This document shows positions 34,801-46,370 of a stretch of DNA of 64,000 nucleotides, one piece after another. Within the stretch, counting starts at the first letter, position 1. Each line of letters opens with the position of its first letter. The stretch is from assembly GCF_047511655.1 (NCBI RefSeq), contig NC_133401.1:10758001-10822000 (forward strand). The letters run 5' to 3'. A model generated the notes under the pieces. The model did no database searches. It was not told the DNA's origin and saw only the letters and a list, made by a program, of their open reading frames with translations. The DNA is from Castor canadensis. Lineage: Eukaryota; Chordata; Mammalia; Rodentia; Castoridae. Made by a program: the position numbers and the translations under genes.

Positions 34801-35284
34801 CCCATCAGAGGAGGATTCCAAGATGGTGGCTAGAGGGAGGAAGCAGAAATTGAGCCTCCTATAGTGAAATCTTGGAGAGACGCCAGAGACACACTTTGCA
34901 GGCTTAATCACTGAAAAAAGGCACAACTTTGACCCCTCCACACCTCCAGCCAGCGCAGAGAATCTCCACTTCACGTTAAATGGAGAAACAAGGAGGGGCC
35001 CTGGGCCTCCAGTCACCAGTGCCCAGACGGCTTGGGAAGACGAGGACCAGGTGAGCTTTGCAGTACCATGGTAATCCCACAGACAAGCCTGGGACAGAGC
35101 AGCATAGCCCCCTGGACAGACTGACCTCCACCCGGGGAAAAAAGGGAAACTGAGTAATAAGCAATAAGAGCAATAAAGACATGCTGGAAAGAGGGTGGGG
35201 TGCCCTGAGTGCTGAAGACTGGGGGAAGGGAACCCTTCCTAGGACTGTAAATAAACAAGCTGGGTGGGCCAGAGAGCCTCTGGT

Positions 35285-35540
35285 GGGAGCAGGGGTGGGG
35301 TGCGTGCCCAGCAACCAGGAGCAGGGAACCTTGTGAGAGTGGCGGAGGGAGGAAAACTCCACAGGAGAGGAGGGAAGACCCACTTCCCACATGAACTGTA
35401 AACAAACATGGAGGCTGGCAGGAGCAGCAGCACCGCCCAGTAATCAGGAGCAGGAAAGCTTGTGAAAGTGGCAGTGGGAGGAAAACTTCACAGGAGAGGG
35501 GGGAAGACCCACCTCCAACATGAACTGTAAATAAACATGC
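35285..35540 (+). repeat. Two tandem L1 5' UTR repeats
   Basis: Two units of about 120-125 bp, each containing AACCAGGAGCAGG or AATCAGGAGCAGG, then GGAGGAAAAC, CCACAGGAGAGG-type and ATGAACTGTAAA. Tandem promoter-type repeats are known in rodent L1 5' ends. Confidence 0.8.
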
Positions 35541-35894
35541 AGGCCTGACAACACGGGTGCAGTGTCACCTTTCTCAGTGCTTGGAAAGGGGAAAGCCTGT
35601 AGCAGAGGCTCCCGCACAGGAGATCTCTGAATAAACAAAGCCTGCAGGGCCAGGTGAGTGCTAAGCTCACCCCAGAGATCTGCATAAACAACACCTCCAG
35701 CAACAGCAGGCTGACAGCAGTGGTCAGGCAAGCCACAGTTGCAGATACCATTCTCAGAACTGTCTCCAGACTCTTTTTTTTTCTCCCTACCTTTGATGAG
35801 ACAACAACCAAATTACACCTGCAAGCGGAAAAACTTACTGAAACTGTATTGCATTTGAACTTGGGACACTTGGTGGGTTTTTTTTTGTGTTTCG

Positions 35895-35898
<4 letters not shown>

Positions 35899-35930
<32 letters not shown>
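35899..35930 (+). repeat. (GT)n microsatellite in the L1 5' UTR
   Basis: About 16 GT units. The homologous segment is missing from the other L1. Confidence 0.95.
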
Positions 35931-35932
<2 letters not shown>

Positions 35933-36393
35933 TTTTGTTCTACTTTATGTGTCCCCCTTGATGAGACAACTACAGAACATCTGAGGCACCATCTCCAGGA
36001 CTGGAGACTGAGACGGACACCCAAATTATTAAAACAGAAACTTCATTGCATTTGAACTTGGAGGGTTTTTTGTTTTTGTTTTTTTAAATTTTCTATTTTC
36101 CATTTTATTTTAATTCATTTTTAATATATAGATACTTCTTTCATTTACTTATTTTTTATTTTTATTCCTATCTTAATTTTTTTTATTTTTGATTTTCAAT
36201 CCTATCTCTGTCTCTCTAATGTCTGTTCAGCTTACTGTCAATTAGTACACTAACGCTCCCTGTTTATACCACTGGAACTTTCTTGTCTGAAACCTTGTTC
36301 TGCTTTCTCCCTCTTGTCTGTGTATTTGTTTTCCCCTTTTCTTTAATTTCTTGCTTTCCATCTCAGCTCACCCTTCCATTCTAAATATTACCA

Positions 36394-37017
36394 TTGTTAT
36401 TATTACAAGCTAGAAAATCCTTAATTGCACACAGTACAGGGACAGTAACAACACCAAGGACAATCACAGGAAGACAGAAAAAACAGGGAAACCAGTTTCC
36501 CCACAGCAAAAAATTACTACAGGAACCAGAGGGGAATGAAGAAAACAGGTACTCAGATTCAGACTCCAATGAAATGAAGATAAACTATGCCAAAGGACCC
36601 AATGAAGCCGACAAGAATAATTTAAAAGAAGACATAATACAGGTACTCAACGAGAATTTTATAGAGATGATACTGGATAGGGTCAACCAAAATGTACAGG
36701 AGACACTCAAGAAATTCTAAGACAACAAAAATAGAGAATTTGAAAAAGCAAAAGAAGAAATAAAGGAAACCATAGAAGCACTTTATAAACACCAAAGTGA
36801 AAGAGAGAACACGATGAATAAATGGATAAATGAACTCAGGAGAAAAATAGACAACATTAAAGAAGAAAACAGCCAGGATATGGAAAACCTCAGAAAAAAG
36901 AATGAAACAGAACTGTAAAACAAAATGGAAGGCCAATCCAGCAGAATAGAACAAACAGAAGACAGAATCTCAGAACTTGAAGATGAAATGGTAATTAAAG
37001 AAAAAAGTGAAAAACTA
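36394..37017 (+). pseudogene. L1 ORF1 relic, truncated
   Basis: ORF1 encodes the RNA-binding chaperone of L1. The frame from 36394 resembles the B-unit L1 ORF1 (shared GNQFPHSKKLLQEPEGNE) and leads into the coiled-coil section (NLRKKNETEL). It has stops at 36718-36720 and near 36917 and is cut off at about 37017 before the RNA-recognition domain. Confidence 0.8.
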
Positions 37018-37312
37018 TCGCTCCGTTCTGTTTTCCCAACTCTCCTTCCAAATATAGTACTGTGAAATGAATCTATCAAAATGGAGACTCAGTCACTCAG
37101 TAAATGTACTGATTTCATCACTCAGTGCGAGTGCTGATTTTAAGATTCAGATATCAGGCTTGCTGGGGTGAGACTTCTACTCTCCCTTCTTGTATGACAG
37201 AGGGATGTTAGTCCGACCCTGCCTCAGTTTCCCTCTCATGAGTCTACCTGCTTTTGCTGGGGTGCAGGCCTCACCCAGAGCCCTCCCAGAGCTGCACCTC
37301 AGCGTGGACCAG
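37018..37312. repeat. Unclassified B-side flank
   Basis: This sits between the truncated L1 and the start of the A/B match. It contains ATCTATCAAAATGGAGACTC and pyrimidine-rich text reminiscent of a retroviral 3' region, but I cannot name it. Its A equivalent, if any, lies left of the window. Confidence 0.4.
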
Positions 37313-37464
37313 CAGATCCCAATTCATAACCTGCCTGTATAGACAGGGACAGCCATCTTTAGTTGTGCTTTCTAGGTCTATTTTGGTCCCATGGCAGAGG
37401 GCACCCGACTTCTGGCCCTGCTCTATTGGAAAGTTCACCCTACTTAGTACAGACTAGAGGCACT

Positions 37465-37469
37465 AGTCA
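37465..37469. other. Empty ERV integration site
   Basis: AGTCA occurs once between GAGGCACT on the left and GAGAGAGAACAAGG on the right. The same flanks enclose the ERV in A, where AATCA is doubled. No LTR scar remains. Confidence 0.88.
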
Positions 37470-37612
37470 GAGAGAGAACAAGGATATCACGGGGCCCAAC
37501 TATGACTTTGATGGAAAAAAGGGACACAGAAAACCAGGGGACAGAGTAATTAGGAAATCCAAATCCACTTGGACTACTGGATCCCCTTTGTCCTCTCTTT
37601 TGTCACAATAAG

Positions 37613-37698
37613 GCTTTTTTTGGGAGGGGTCTCTTTCTCTCTCTCTCTTTCTCACCCTCCCTCCCTCTGGCCCTTCATCCTCCCCCCCCCTCCTCCAG
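37613..37698 (+). repeat. Polypyrimidine tract (B copy)
   Basis: CT-rich run, shorter than the A tract at 4141-4297. Confidence 0.85.
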
Positions 37699-38185
37699 GC
37701 GGATCGCTGCAGACACTGAGATCTGCGACGGCTCCCATGCGATCCCGATGCCGTGAGCCTCAGCACATCCGTGGGTTCCTCCAACCCTCTGGAACCGCTG
37801 TCCTGGCGTCGGGCACCTCTTGCCCAAACTCAGGCCTGAAGCCTTCGGGTTCGCGCTGGGGCTCTCGGGGCCTCCTCCGCCTTCCCCGGAGCTCCGCCTG
37901 GGCGGCTCCCGCCATACACGGCCGCCTGCGGGGAGACGCGGCCCCGCTTCGCTGCCAAAGGTCTCCAACGGCGCTGTGCGTGCGAGCGTCACGAATCGTG
38001 AACGTGCACAAAAGCGGCCCCGCGAGAGCGCGCGAAGGAAAATAGCGTCTCTATGGACGCGCGCGCACGTAAGCGTCTGTGAGAGAGCGCGCACGTAAAA
38101 GCGTCTCTGTGACAGCGCGCACACGTAAAAACGTTTCTGTGCGCGCCCGCGCCCACCTATAATCCAGGGCGGTTGAGTGGAGCTC
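37699..38185. promoter_or_regulatory. CpG-rich island with tandem repeats (B copy)
   Basis: Counterpart of 4298-4860. It has about four of the GAGCGCGCACGTAAAAGCGT-type units (38010-38150) against about six in A. The GCGTCAC motif occurs once, not doubled, and TATAATCC follows at about 38158. Confidence 0.6.
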
Positions 38186-38333
38186 CTCAGGCTAAAAGTC
38201 TGTCAGGCACAAGTTGCTCCTGGTCCCAAGAAAGTGACAAGGGCCGTTGTCGTATTTTAAATTTCAGTAGAATAATTCTTCGGAAGGTACACATGCTCAT
38301 GTGTCAGTTTAGCAGTCTTACTTTGTTTTCATT

Positions 38334-38481
38334 GTTGTACTGGGGATTGAACTCAGGGCCTCGTGCTTTTGTTTTTATTTTGTTTCTGAGATAGGATCTG
38401 GCAGCTGCTTGCCCTGGCTGGCCTTGAACTCGAGATCCTCCCGAGTACCTAGAATTATAGGCGTGCACCAACACGCCTGGA
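38334..38481 (-). repeat. SINE (B copy of 5015-5165)
   Basis: Same composite unit as in A, with a short deletion at its start. Confidence 0.8.
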
Positions 38482-38857
38482 AATGTTTTAAAACGTAAGG
38501 GAAGGTAGAAATTTTCTTTGTCCTCTCTTCTGTGTGCGTCACTAAGGTAAGATGGCCACCAGCCGAGGGGCAGGGCAATATGAAGTCTATCTCATGCTCC
38601 TCTCAGCCATTCATGGGTTCCAGGAATCCACTTAGAGCAAGAATTACCTAATGCCCAAAAAAACAAATTGTAGGCTAGTGATGAGGCTCCATTTTCTGTG
38701 ATTAAAGTACAGAAGTGACTAAGAAAGAGACAGGAAGATGTAGGGGGAGGTTGTACCCACTCAGAACCCAGGAGTTTAGCATCCATGAGGAAAGGGCAGA
38801 TGTATATCAACAATTGTGTGCTAGTCCCTTGGAGAATTTGTCCCACAATTTTTTGTG

Positions 38858-39705
38858 GTACTGAGGTTTTGAACTCAGAGCCTTGGAGTTACCGGGCAAG
38901 TGCTGTACCACTTGAACCATACTGCCAGGCTTACCTTGAAGTATTTGGAAGTCAGGTTGGAGGAGAGGGAAGGAAAGAAGGATGACTATTAGTAAGGTTA
39001 GATTTGAACAAACTGTGGCAATGGACATGGTGGGAGAGGGGAACAATGATGAGAATTCATGCCAAGATAGTCCTCACAGACACAAAGGCTGCTTCACAGG
39101 GCTTCCTTCAATCCACCTTGATCCAGTTTCTAGACTTCTCTTAGGTGATTCTGCAGATTTGCTAAGGAGCAGAAGAAGAGTCCCTCTGGAGGGAAAGGGC
39201 TGTCATTCTGCCACGTTGGCAGAAATTCAAAGAAGCTACCCATGGAAGTGGAAGCCCATTGCTCCAGAGAAAATTTCCAAAGAGAATGAGAGATATGTGT
39301 CTGCTGGTTTTCAGAAGTGGTTTGGACCAGTGACTGCTGTACAACTCCAGTTCCCTCCTCTGAAAATAGGCTTGTTAGTTGCACTTGGTCCTCTGTCTGT
39401 TTCAGTGCTGTATTTGGGGGAGTATTGGCCAGGGAACGTGTGTCTTTGGCACATATTGAGAAGATCTGCATGTACCTGAGCATTGATGCTCAATTCACCT
39501 GAGGAACAACAAGTTTGGATTTAGGGGGTGAGATTCTTGACTTCAATCCAAAACCTGTTACTATACAGGTATTACGTGTGGGAGTTATTTTTTTTTGTTC
39601 TGAGACAGGGTCTTGCTATGTGGTTCAGCTGCCCTTGAACTTGTGATCCTCCTGCCTTAGCCCCCAGAGTGGTGGGATTACAGGTGTATAGCACCATGCC
39701 CAGCC
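38858..39705 (-). repeat. ID-like and B1-like SINEs with unassigned spacer (B)
   Basis: The ID-like unit is at 38858-38935 and the B1-like unit at 39585-39705. The 38936-39584 spacer matches A 12641-13285 and holds no recognised gene. Confidence 0.72.
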
Positions 39706-40109
39706 ATTGGTGACTACTTTAGAGTAGGTTGGTGTTTTGGTATGTGGTAAAAGTAAAGTCATGGAGGCCCGAGGCTAGTCCCCAAGGAGGCCTGCTGCCA
39801 GGAATCACAGTAAAATGTGCCCATATGTAGTCCCCTCCCCTAGAAATGGAATGTGTCTCTGACTCACATGGGACAGTAGAATGGGGCATAAGGACACTGC
39901 ACGATTCATGTGTCTGTGTTTGTGTCCAATAAAACATACTGACAAAAAGCTACTGTAGTCTGCCCACCTAGGATGTGCAGTAAAGTCCTTGTGACTGATG
40001 CTCCAGGGTGGAAAAAGTAAATGTCATGAGTGTTTGTGTGGACACTAGCACTGTGACCATTGAATGGATGACTCTCAAGGCTTGGTCTTTGCGTTCTTGC
40101 ACCTTTATT

Positions 40110-41220
40110 TTTGGTGGTACTAGGGTTTGAACTCAGGGTCTTGTGCTTGCTAGGCAGGCACTCTATCTCTTGAGCCACTCTACCAGCCCTTGCATCTTCT
40201 TGAGCGGATGAAAAGTGCGCTTTGGTGGAAGTCAATCACTATTTGGTAAGTCCAACAACTGTGACATCCATGATTGAGGCTGTCTAAAATAACCATGGAG
40301 TCACGCAGGTAAAGAGATCACTAGCCAGCCCCATGTGACAAGTCAGATGCAAACAAAGCATCATTTGGATGTCAGCCCAAGAAATCCTTCACAAGACTCA
40401 GCTCTCACCACAACCTGCTCGAAGCCACATGACCCACCACCACTATGAGTCCAGTACAGTTGAAAAACTAGGAGAGATATAAGAAGTTATTGATTTTAAG
40501 TTAATTTTTTTATAGTACTGGATTTTGAACTCAGGCCTACGCCTTGAGCCACTCTACCAGCTCTTGTTTTGTGATGGGTTTTTTCAAAATAGGGTCTCAA
40601 GAACTATTTTTCCCCAGCTGGCTTCGAACCATGATCTTCCTGATCTCTGCCTCTGGAGTAGCTAGGATTACAAGCATGACCACCAGTGCCTGGCTTGATG
40701 TAAGTCAATATGTTTTGAGGAAATTAATTATACTGCAGTGTCTAACAAGAATAGTTGGAAAGCCAGAGTGTGGCCACTGCATTCCCATGTGTAAACAGTG
40801 CTTGTTCCAATTACAAATGGTGTATTTCCTGATCTCATGCCCTCATGATTTATTTGCAAAAATAGGCCCTTGGTTTTTGCTCACAGGATTAGTAAAATCT
40901 TTTCTTTTCTTTTTTTTTTTTTGTGGTATGGGAGTTTGAACTCAGTGCTTTGCACTTATTAGGCAGGAGCTCTACTGCTTGACCATGCCTTAGGCCTTTT
41001 TCTTGGAGATCCGGTCTCACCTTTCACCAGGCCAGCTGCACCATTATCCTCCTATTTTATGCTTCCCGCCATGGCTGAGATGACAGGTGTGTACCACCAC
41101 ACCCAGGTATTGGTTGAGATTGGGTCCTGCAAACTTTGCCCAGGTTGGCCTTGGATGACAATCCTCAAAAAGTGGTACTCCTATCAAGTAGCTAGGATGC
41201 AGGTATAAACATCAGTGCCT
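40110..41220 (-). repeat. SINE cluster (B)
   Basis: ID-like at 40110-40195, composite at 40505-40695 and composite at 40905-41220, as in A 13805-14910. The 39706-40110 and 40200-40500 gaps are unassigned. Confidence 0.7.
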
Positions 41221-41329
41221 GGCTAAATAGGTAAAATCTTGCAATTCTTTTGAAAGAGAGAAAAAAGTGGGAAACAATTCTTTGTGGTCAATGATTGAAC
41301 TTCAGTGTTTCTCTATAGCTTCAGTTGAG

Positions 41330-41458
41330 AATTTCTTGTTCTTGTTCTTGTTCTTGTTCTTGTACTTCTTCTCCTCCTCCTCCTTCTCCTCCTCCTCCTC
41401 CTCCTCCTCCTCCTCCTCCTCCTCCTCCTCCTCCTCCCCCCTCTCCTCCTCCTCCTCC
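41330..41458 (+). repeat. TTCTTG hexamer plus TCC trinucleotide array (B)
   Basis: Several TTCTTG units (about 41331-41362) run into a long (TCC)n array to 41458. It is purer and longer than the A array. Gly- and Glu-rich frames here are repeat translations. Confidence 0.92.
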
Positions 41459-41489
41459 CTTCTTCTCCTTCTTATTCCTTTTCTTTCTT

Positions 41490-41590
41490 TTTTTGGAGAC
41501 AGGATCTTTCTGTGATCCCAAGCTGACCTCAAAGTCATGATTCTCCTGCTTCAGCCTCCCAAGTGCTGAGATTACAGGCATAAACCATCA
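41490..41590 (-). repeat. B1-like SINE (B)
   Basis: Counterpart of 15130-15245. Confidence 0.75.
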
Positions 41591-41965
41591 CTCCCGCAAG
41601 ACTTTCAAATGCTAACTTTGTCATCTCCTTTCTTCAACTCCTCCAGCCAGGTCTACTGGTGACACACATGAACATCCTTCAAATGAGTGAATTGATGAAT
41701 TTCATCTGACTTTCCCCAAACTACAACTAGAGCTCTGTGGCTGTGGACAGCTGCCTAATATTTCAGTTCAGTCATCTGAAACTGGGTAAAGACTTTGGCT
41801 GAGAGCATCTGACATGTGATAAGTCCTATATAAGGATGTCCTTGCTATATTCAGACAGTTCAGTGAGCTTGTCACTCACTCCTTGTGTCACAGAAAGATT
41901 TTTCCTCTTTGATTACTTAATCTCCTCCATGGAACTCCCACAGGCGTCTTGGTGATGACACTTAC

Positions 41966-42241
41966 TTTATTCCCCTTTAAAGCAAAAACTAAATCTCATG
42001 AAGTTTGGTAGAGGTTTAATTGTAATGACCACATGTAGCAGGGGTGAGGAGGAACCCTTTGGTTAGAGGTTCTAGGAATCCCATGGTCGTCTAGAGCGAG
42101 GGTGTCCTCACAGAGGGGAGAGTGGTCACTTTATCTAGACGACATCCACGGAGGTCAGGCGGATGTCTCTCCACACCTGAACCATCTGCACAGAGCTTGG
42201 CTGGATTCGATGGGCAAAGCTGTAATAGTATTGCCTGTTTG
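41966..42241 (-). pseudogene. LGALS13-like: Galectin pseudogene remnant (B copy), exon 4 only
   Basis: Exon 4 spans 42135-42241 on the minus strand and is 107 bp instead of 114. Seven bases at its 5' end are lost, so the CTATAG acceptor now joins CAAACAGG and the frame shifts against exon 3. The remaining text reads [20 protein letters not shown] and ends at TAG (42135-42137). The poly(A) signal is at 41966-41971. Exon 3 is absent, removed with the 1.66-kb deletion at 43193-43196. Codons here agree with unit C (Gln-Met, Val-Val before the stop) and not with A. Confidence 0.85.
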
Positions 42242-42309
42242 CTATAGGAGGGTAAATGGGTTACAATAATTTTCTAAGATACAGTTTTTATAAAAATTAC
42301 ATATATTTT

Positions 42310-42425
42310 TAAATTTTATTTATTTATTTTGAGACTGGGTGTATCTATAGGCTGTAGCCCAGCCTGACCTCCAAATCTCAATCCTGCTTCAGTGTTGGGA
42401 TTAGACATAACCCACCATACCAAAC
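42310..42425 (-). repeat. B1-like SINE (B)
   Basis: Counterpart of 15965-16105, with an internal deletion. Confidence 0.72.
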
Positions 42426-42794
42426 CCCATGTATTTATTTTTAAATGACAAGTAGTGCCTAGACATGTTTTCTGGCTACAGGGTGACATTACAATACATA
42501 TACAGAATGTATAATGAGCAGGTAGGGTAATCGGTACATTCATCACCTCCAACATTTTCATTCCTTTGTGTTGGGCATGTTCAAATTCTCATTCCTGCTT
42601 TGTAATGTACAATCCATGGTTGCCAGCCACAGTTGTCAAACTGTGCCATAACAGTAGAAGTCATTCCTCTTCTACTTGTACTCCTTTACCCATTAGCCAT
42701 TTCTTTCTGTCCATCCCCCCTCATACTCTTCCTAGGCTCTGGTAATCACTATTCAACTTTCCTTCATCCCTAAGATTTATTTATTTATTCATTT

Positions 42795-42995
42795 TTTGGG
42801 TGGCACTGAGGTTTGAACTCAGGGCCTCAGGCATCCTAGGCATACACTCTATCTCTTGAGCCACCCCACCAGCTCCTGCTTGTTTGTTGGATGGTTTTGT
42901 GAGATAGGTTTTATGAAGTATTTGTCTGAGGCTGGCTTCAAACTGTGAATCTCCTGATTGACTATGATTACAGATGTGATCCACCAGTGCCTGGC
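42795..42995 (-). repeat. Composite SINE (B)
   Basis: Counterpart of 16460-16690. Confidence 0.8.
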
Positions 42996-43192
42996 AAGAT
43001 TCCTTCTTTGACAACAAAAATGTCTAGCTCCCAAGGGTAATGTATAGAGAAACTGATGCTTTCATTTGTTTAAGAAAATAAAAACATATGAATATTTGTT
43101 ATTTGTATTATATGTACTTATACACACAGTGCTTGTATAAGTAGAGATTATTTTAGAAGGATGTAAGTCAGCCAAAAATAGTTGTTATTGTG

Positions 43193-43196
43193 AAGG
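43193..43196. other. Deletion junction in B with 4-bp microhomology
   Basis: AAGG is shared by the two A ends (16868-16871 and 18528-18531). B lacks the 1660 bp between them, including galectin exon 3. Confidence 0.8.
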
Positions 43197-43309
43197 CTAC
43201 CATGTAAGCTTGTAGGCTATGTACAAAATGCATGACAAGTTGTGATTTGGGTGACCCTAACTGGTGTGTTTTATCAACCCTTTACTGTAAGATGGCCCAC
43301 GTTTTTTTC

Positions 43310-43590
43310 TTTTTTTTTGTGCAGCACTAGGGTTTGAACTCAGGACCCCATGCTGGAAGGCAGGCTCTCTACCACTTGAGCCATTCCATCATCCCTGGTC
43401 TTTATTGAGTTTGGGGCTATTATAAACAGTGTTGGATGAATCTGCTTGTAAATACATTTTGGTGAACACATGTAAGCATGTTTCTGACTTTTTTGTTTTG
43501 TTTTCTTTTTGAGGGCCTGGTGCTTGGACTCAGGATTTCATGCTTACAATGCAGGCACCGTCCTCCTTCAGCCACACCTTCTGTCCTCTA
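43310..43590 (-). repeat. SINEs (B)
   Basis: ID-like unit at 43315-43397 (A 18690-18775) and a worn unit at about 43500-43590 (A 19610-19720). Confidence 0.7.
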
Positions 43591-44330
43591 TTTTCTTTTT
43601 TGAGTGATTCAATTCAAAATCATGTCTTTGCCCTTGCTAGGTAGGGGCTCTGCCACATGAGCCATGTCCCCGTTCTTGTATGTTTCAATTTCTGTGGGTG
43701 TTTTCTCAGGGCCCAGACCTGGGAATTCGACCTTCCCCCATGACTATACATACAGGTTGATCACCTTTCATGTCAATATCTGAAATTCCTCCCAAATTAA
43801 AACGTTTGAGCACTAACATGACACCACAAGTGGAAAATTCCACATCTGACCTCATGTGACAGGTCAAGGTCAAAACGCAGGCAAATAAACATGCTGTGTA
43901 AAATTACTGTCAGGCTATGTGCATAAGATACACGGGAAACAAATGAATTTTGAATTTTGTGTTTAAACGTGGATCTAACATAAATATGCAAATATTCAAA
44001 TGCACATAAACCAATATCCAAAGAAATGTGAAATCCAAACCACTTCCAGTTCCAAACATTTCAGAGTAAGGTTACACAGCTTGTACCATTTTCAGGAATT
44101 TTTTGTTTCTTTTTGTGAAGATCATGGTAGAGATTTTTCAACTAATGTTCCCCCATTGATTGAGAATGAGAATCACCTGGAGAGCTGGGAACTCTGAGTC
44201 ATGATCATTCTATTTTTAACTCATTGAAGGTCCACCATATTGTGTTCAGAAGCTGCACAATTTTGCATCTCACCAGCAATGTATGAGAGGTGTCATTTTC
44301 CCCATTCTCACTGACTCTTATTTCTTTTTT
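43591..44330. other. Duplicated unassigned sequence (B)
   Basis: Matches A 19720-20450. No gene recognised. Confidence 0.5.
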
Positions 44331-44582
44331 TAAAAAAATTATAGCCAGGTGCAGATGCTCATTTCTCACACCTGTAATCCTACTGCTTGGGAGGCCTTGT
44401 GCTTACTAGGCAGGCACTCTTAACACTTGAGCCACTCTGCCAGCCCTTCACTTTTGAAGATGGCTTTGGTTATTCTGGATTCTCTTCAATTCCACGTGAT
44501 TTTTTTTGGTTCTGGGGTTTGAACTCAGGGCTTCATGCTTTCAAATTCGGTGCTATACCATTGAAGTCACAGCTCCAGCCCT
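44331..44582. repeat. SINE fragments fused at a deletion junction
   Basis: A plus-strand B1-like start (44345-44393) joins directly to a minus-strand ID-like unit (44393-44445). The junction corresponds to loss of A 20510-22096. A second minus-strand SINE is at 44505-44582. Confidence 0.75.
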
Positions 44583-44594
44583 CAATTCATTGTG

Positions 44595-46370
44595 CATTTC
44601 AAGATCAGATTTTCCATTTCTGCAACAACAACTAAGTCCCTTTGAATTATGATAGGAATTGCACTCACTGAAACTTTCAATCACTTTGGGTAAATTGCTG
44701 TTTTAACAATATGAAATCTCCCTATAGGTGAACATGGGATACCTTTCCATGGTATTCCATCTTCTTGAATTTCTTTCCAAAATATTTTCCAGTTTTCAGT
44801 AAAGAAGTCTTGCACCTTGGTTAAATGTATTCCTAAATTTATATTCTTTTGTTCTTTGTGAATGAATTATATACCAATACAATTAATTGTGTACAGTAAT
44901 CTTCATTATCTCTATTAGATATTTTATGAATTATTTTAGATTTTCCAGATATAAGACAATACTTCTATGAGTTCTAATAGTTTTGTTTCATCCTTTTTAA
45001 TTTTAATACCCCCTTTTTGTGGTACTGGGGCTTGAACTCAGGGCCTTGTACTTTCTATGCAAGCATTCTACCTCATGTCTACCACCACCCTAGACATCTT
45101 TATTTCATTTCCTTGCCTAACTTCTCTGGCTGGAACTTCCAATACAATGTTGTGAAAAGTGGCCAAAGCTGTATCCTTGTTTTGTTCCAGTCTTAGGGAG
45201 AAAGTCTTCAGCTCATTGCCATTGTCTCTGCGATTAGCTGTGTACTTTTCGTTTTTAAATTTTTTCCTTTTTTTAGCTGTGGAGTTTTCTTAAAAGTTCT
45301 TTATCATGTTGAGGAATACCCTTCTATTTCTAGTTTATTGAATTTCTGTGTCTTGCAAGGTTTTGTCAAAAGCTTTTGCATGAATTGTTTATGAGGTTTT
45401 CCCTCCTGTGTTGTGGTAAACGGACTGTTATTTGTATGCTGCATCTTGGAATAAATTGCACTTGGTCATTGTCTATAATCCTTTATAGATGCTCATATAT
45501 TTGACTTGCTAAGATTTGGTTGAGAATTTTGCATCTATATTTGTGTGGGACTTGGGTCTATTATGAAAGTACTTTCACTTTTGTAAGGACTTTATGACTG
45601 GCCCTTTGATCTCATATAAAATCTTTTAAATTTCTTGTGATATCTTTGTTTACCTTTGGTACCAGTGTTATGTTGGCCTCATAAAATGAGTTAGAATGCA
45701 TTTCTTTCCTTCTACTTGTTTTTGAAACTCGTGAGAAGGATTGGTGTTAAAAAGTTGAATGTTTAATAGAATTCATCTTGTCCACAGCAGGGACTTGTTG
45801 ATTGCTTACTTAATTTCTCTCCATGGTACAGGTCTCTTCATACCTGCAGTTCCTGTTCAGTCCATCTTGGCAGTCTATGTCTCATGGAATTTGTCCATTT
45901 CAGCCAGGTTATCAAATGTAGACTATAATGTTACTAATCTCTCATAATCATTTTTATTTCTGTAAGGTGGAGAGCATACCTGCCCTCTTGTTTCTGATTT
46001 TAGTAATTTTAGTCTATTTTTCTTAGTTAATGTATTTAGGTTTGTCAATGCTGTTCTCACAGAATCAGCTTTTTGTTTCCCTGAATTTCTGTATTTCATT
46101 TACATCTGCTATAGTCTTTATAATTTCTTTCTTACACTGGTTTTGGTGTATGCTCTTTTTTGTATCTTTGTAATGTAAACCTAGGTTATTGATTTGAGAC
46201 CTTTATATTTCTTAAATGTAGACGTTGACATCTTTAATGTCCCTTCAAGGCACTGAGAGTTCCACATCCCATAGGGTTTGGTGTACTGTTTTTGAACATT
46301 ATTTTTAGGCATCTGAAAGTATTTTTAAAATTCCCTTCCAATTTCTGTTTTGGACCCATTGGCTGTGTAG
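44595..46370 (-). mobile_element. Ancient L1 ORF2 remnant (B copy)
   Basis: Counterpart of 22300-24060, including the ID-like SINE at 45010-45085. Degraded. Confidence 0.75.

Larger units (their letters stand above)
34806..37017 (+). mobile_element. L1 5' fragment: 5' UTR and start of ORF1
   Basis: It begins GAGGATTCCAAGATGGTGGC, the same 5' end as the minus-strand L1 at 53447. A long 5' UTR (about 1.6 kb) leads into ORF1. Homology to the other L1 stops abruptly at about 37017 inside ORF1, with no poly(A). So the 3' two-thirds are missing through a later rearrangement, not ordinary 5' truncation. Confidence 0.88.

Noticed and set aside
35654..35932. Open frame ending in a Cys-Val run
   Set aside because: It is read through the GT microsatellite of the L1 5' UTR.
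41302..41581. Glu-, Gly- and Ser-rich frames on both strands
   Set aside because: They are translations of the TCC/TTCTTG simple repeat in all phases.
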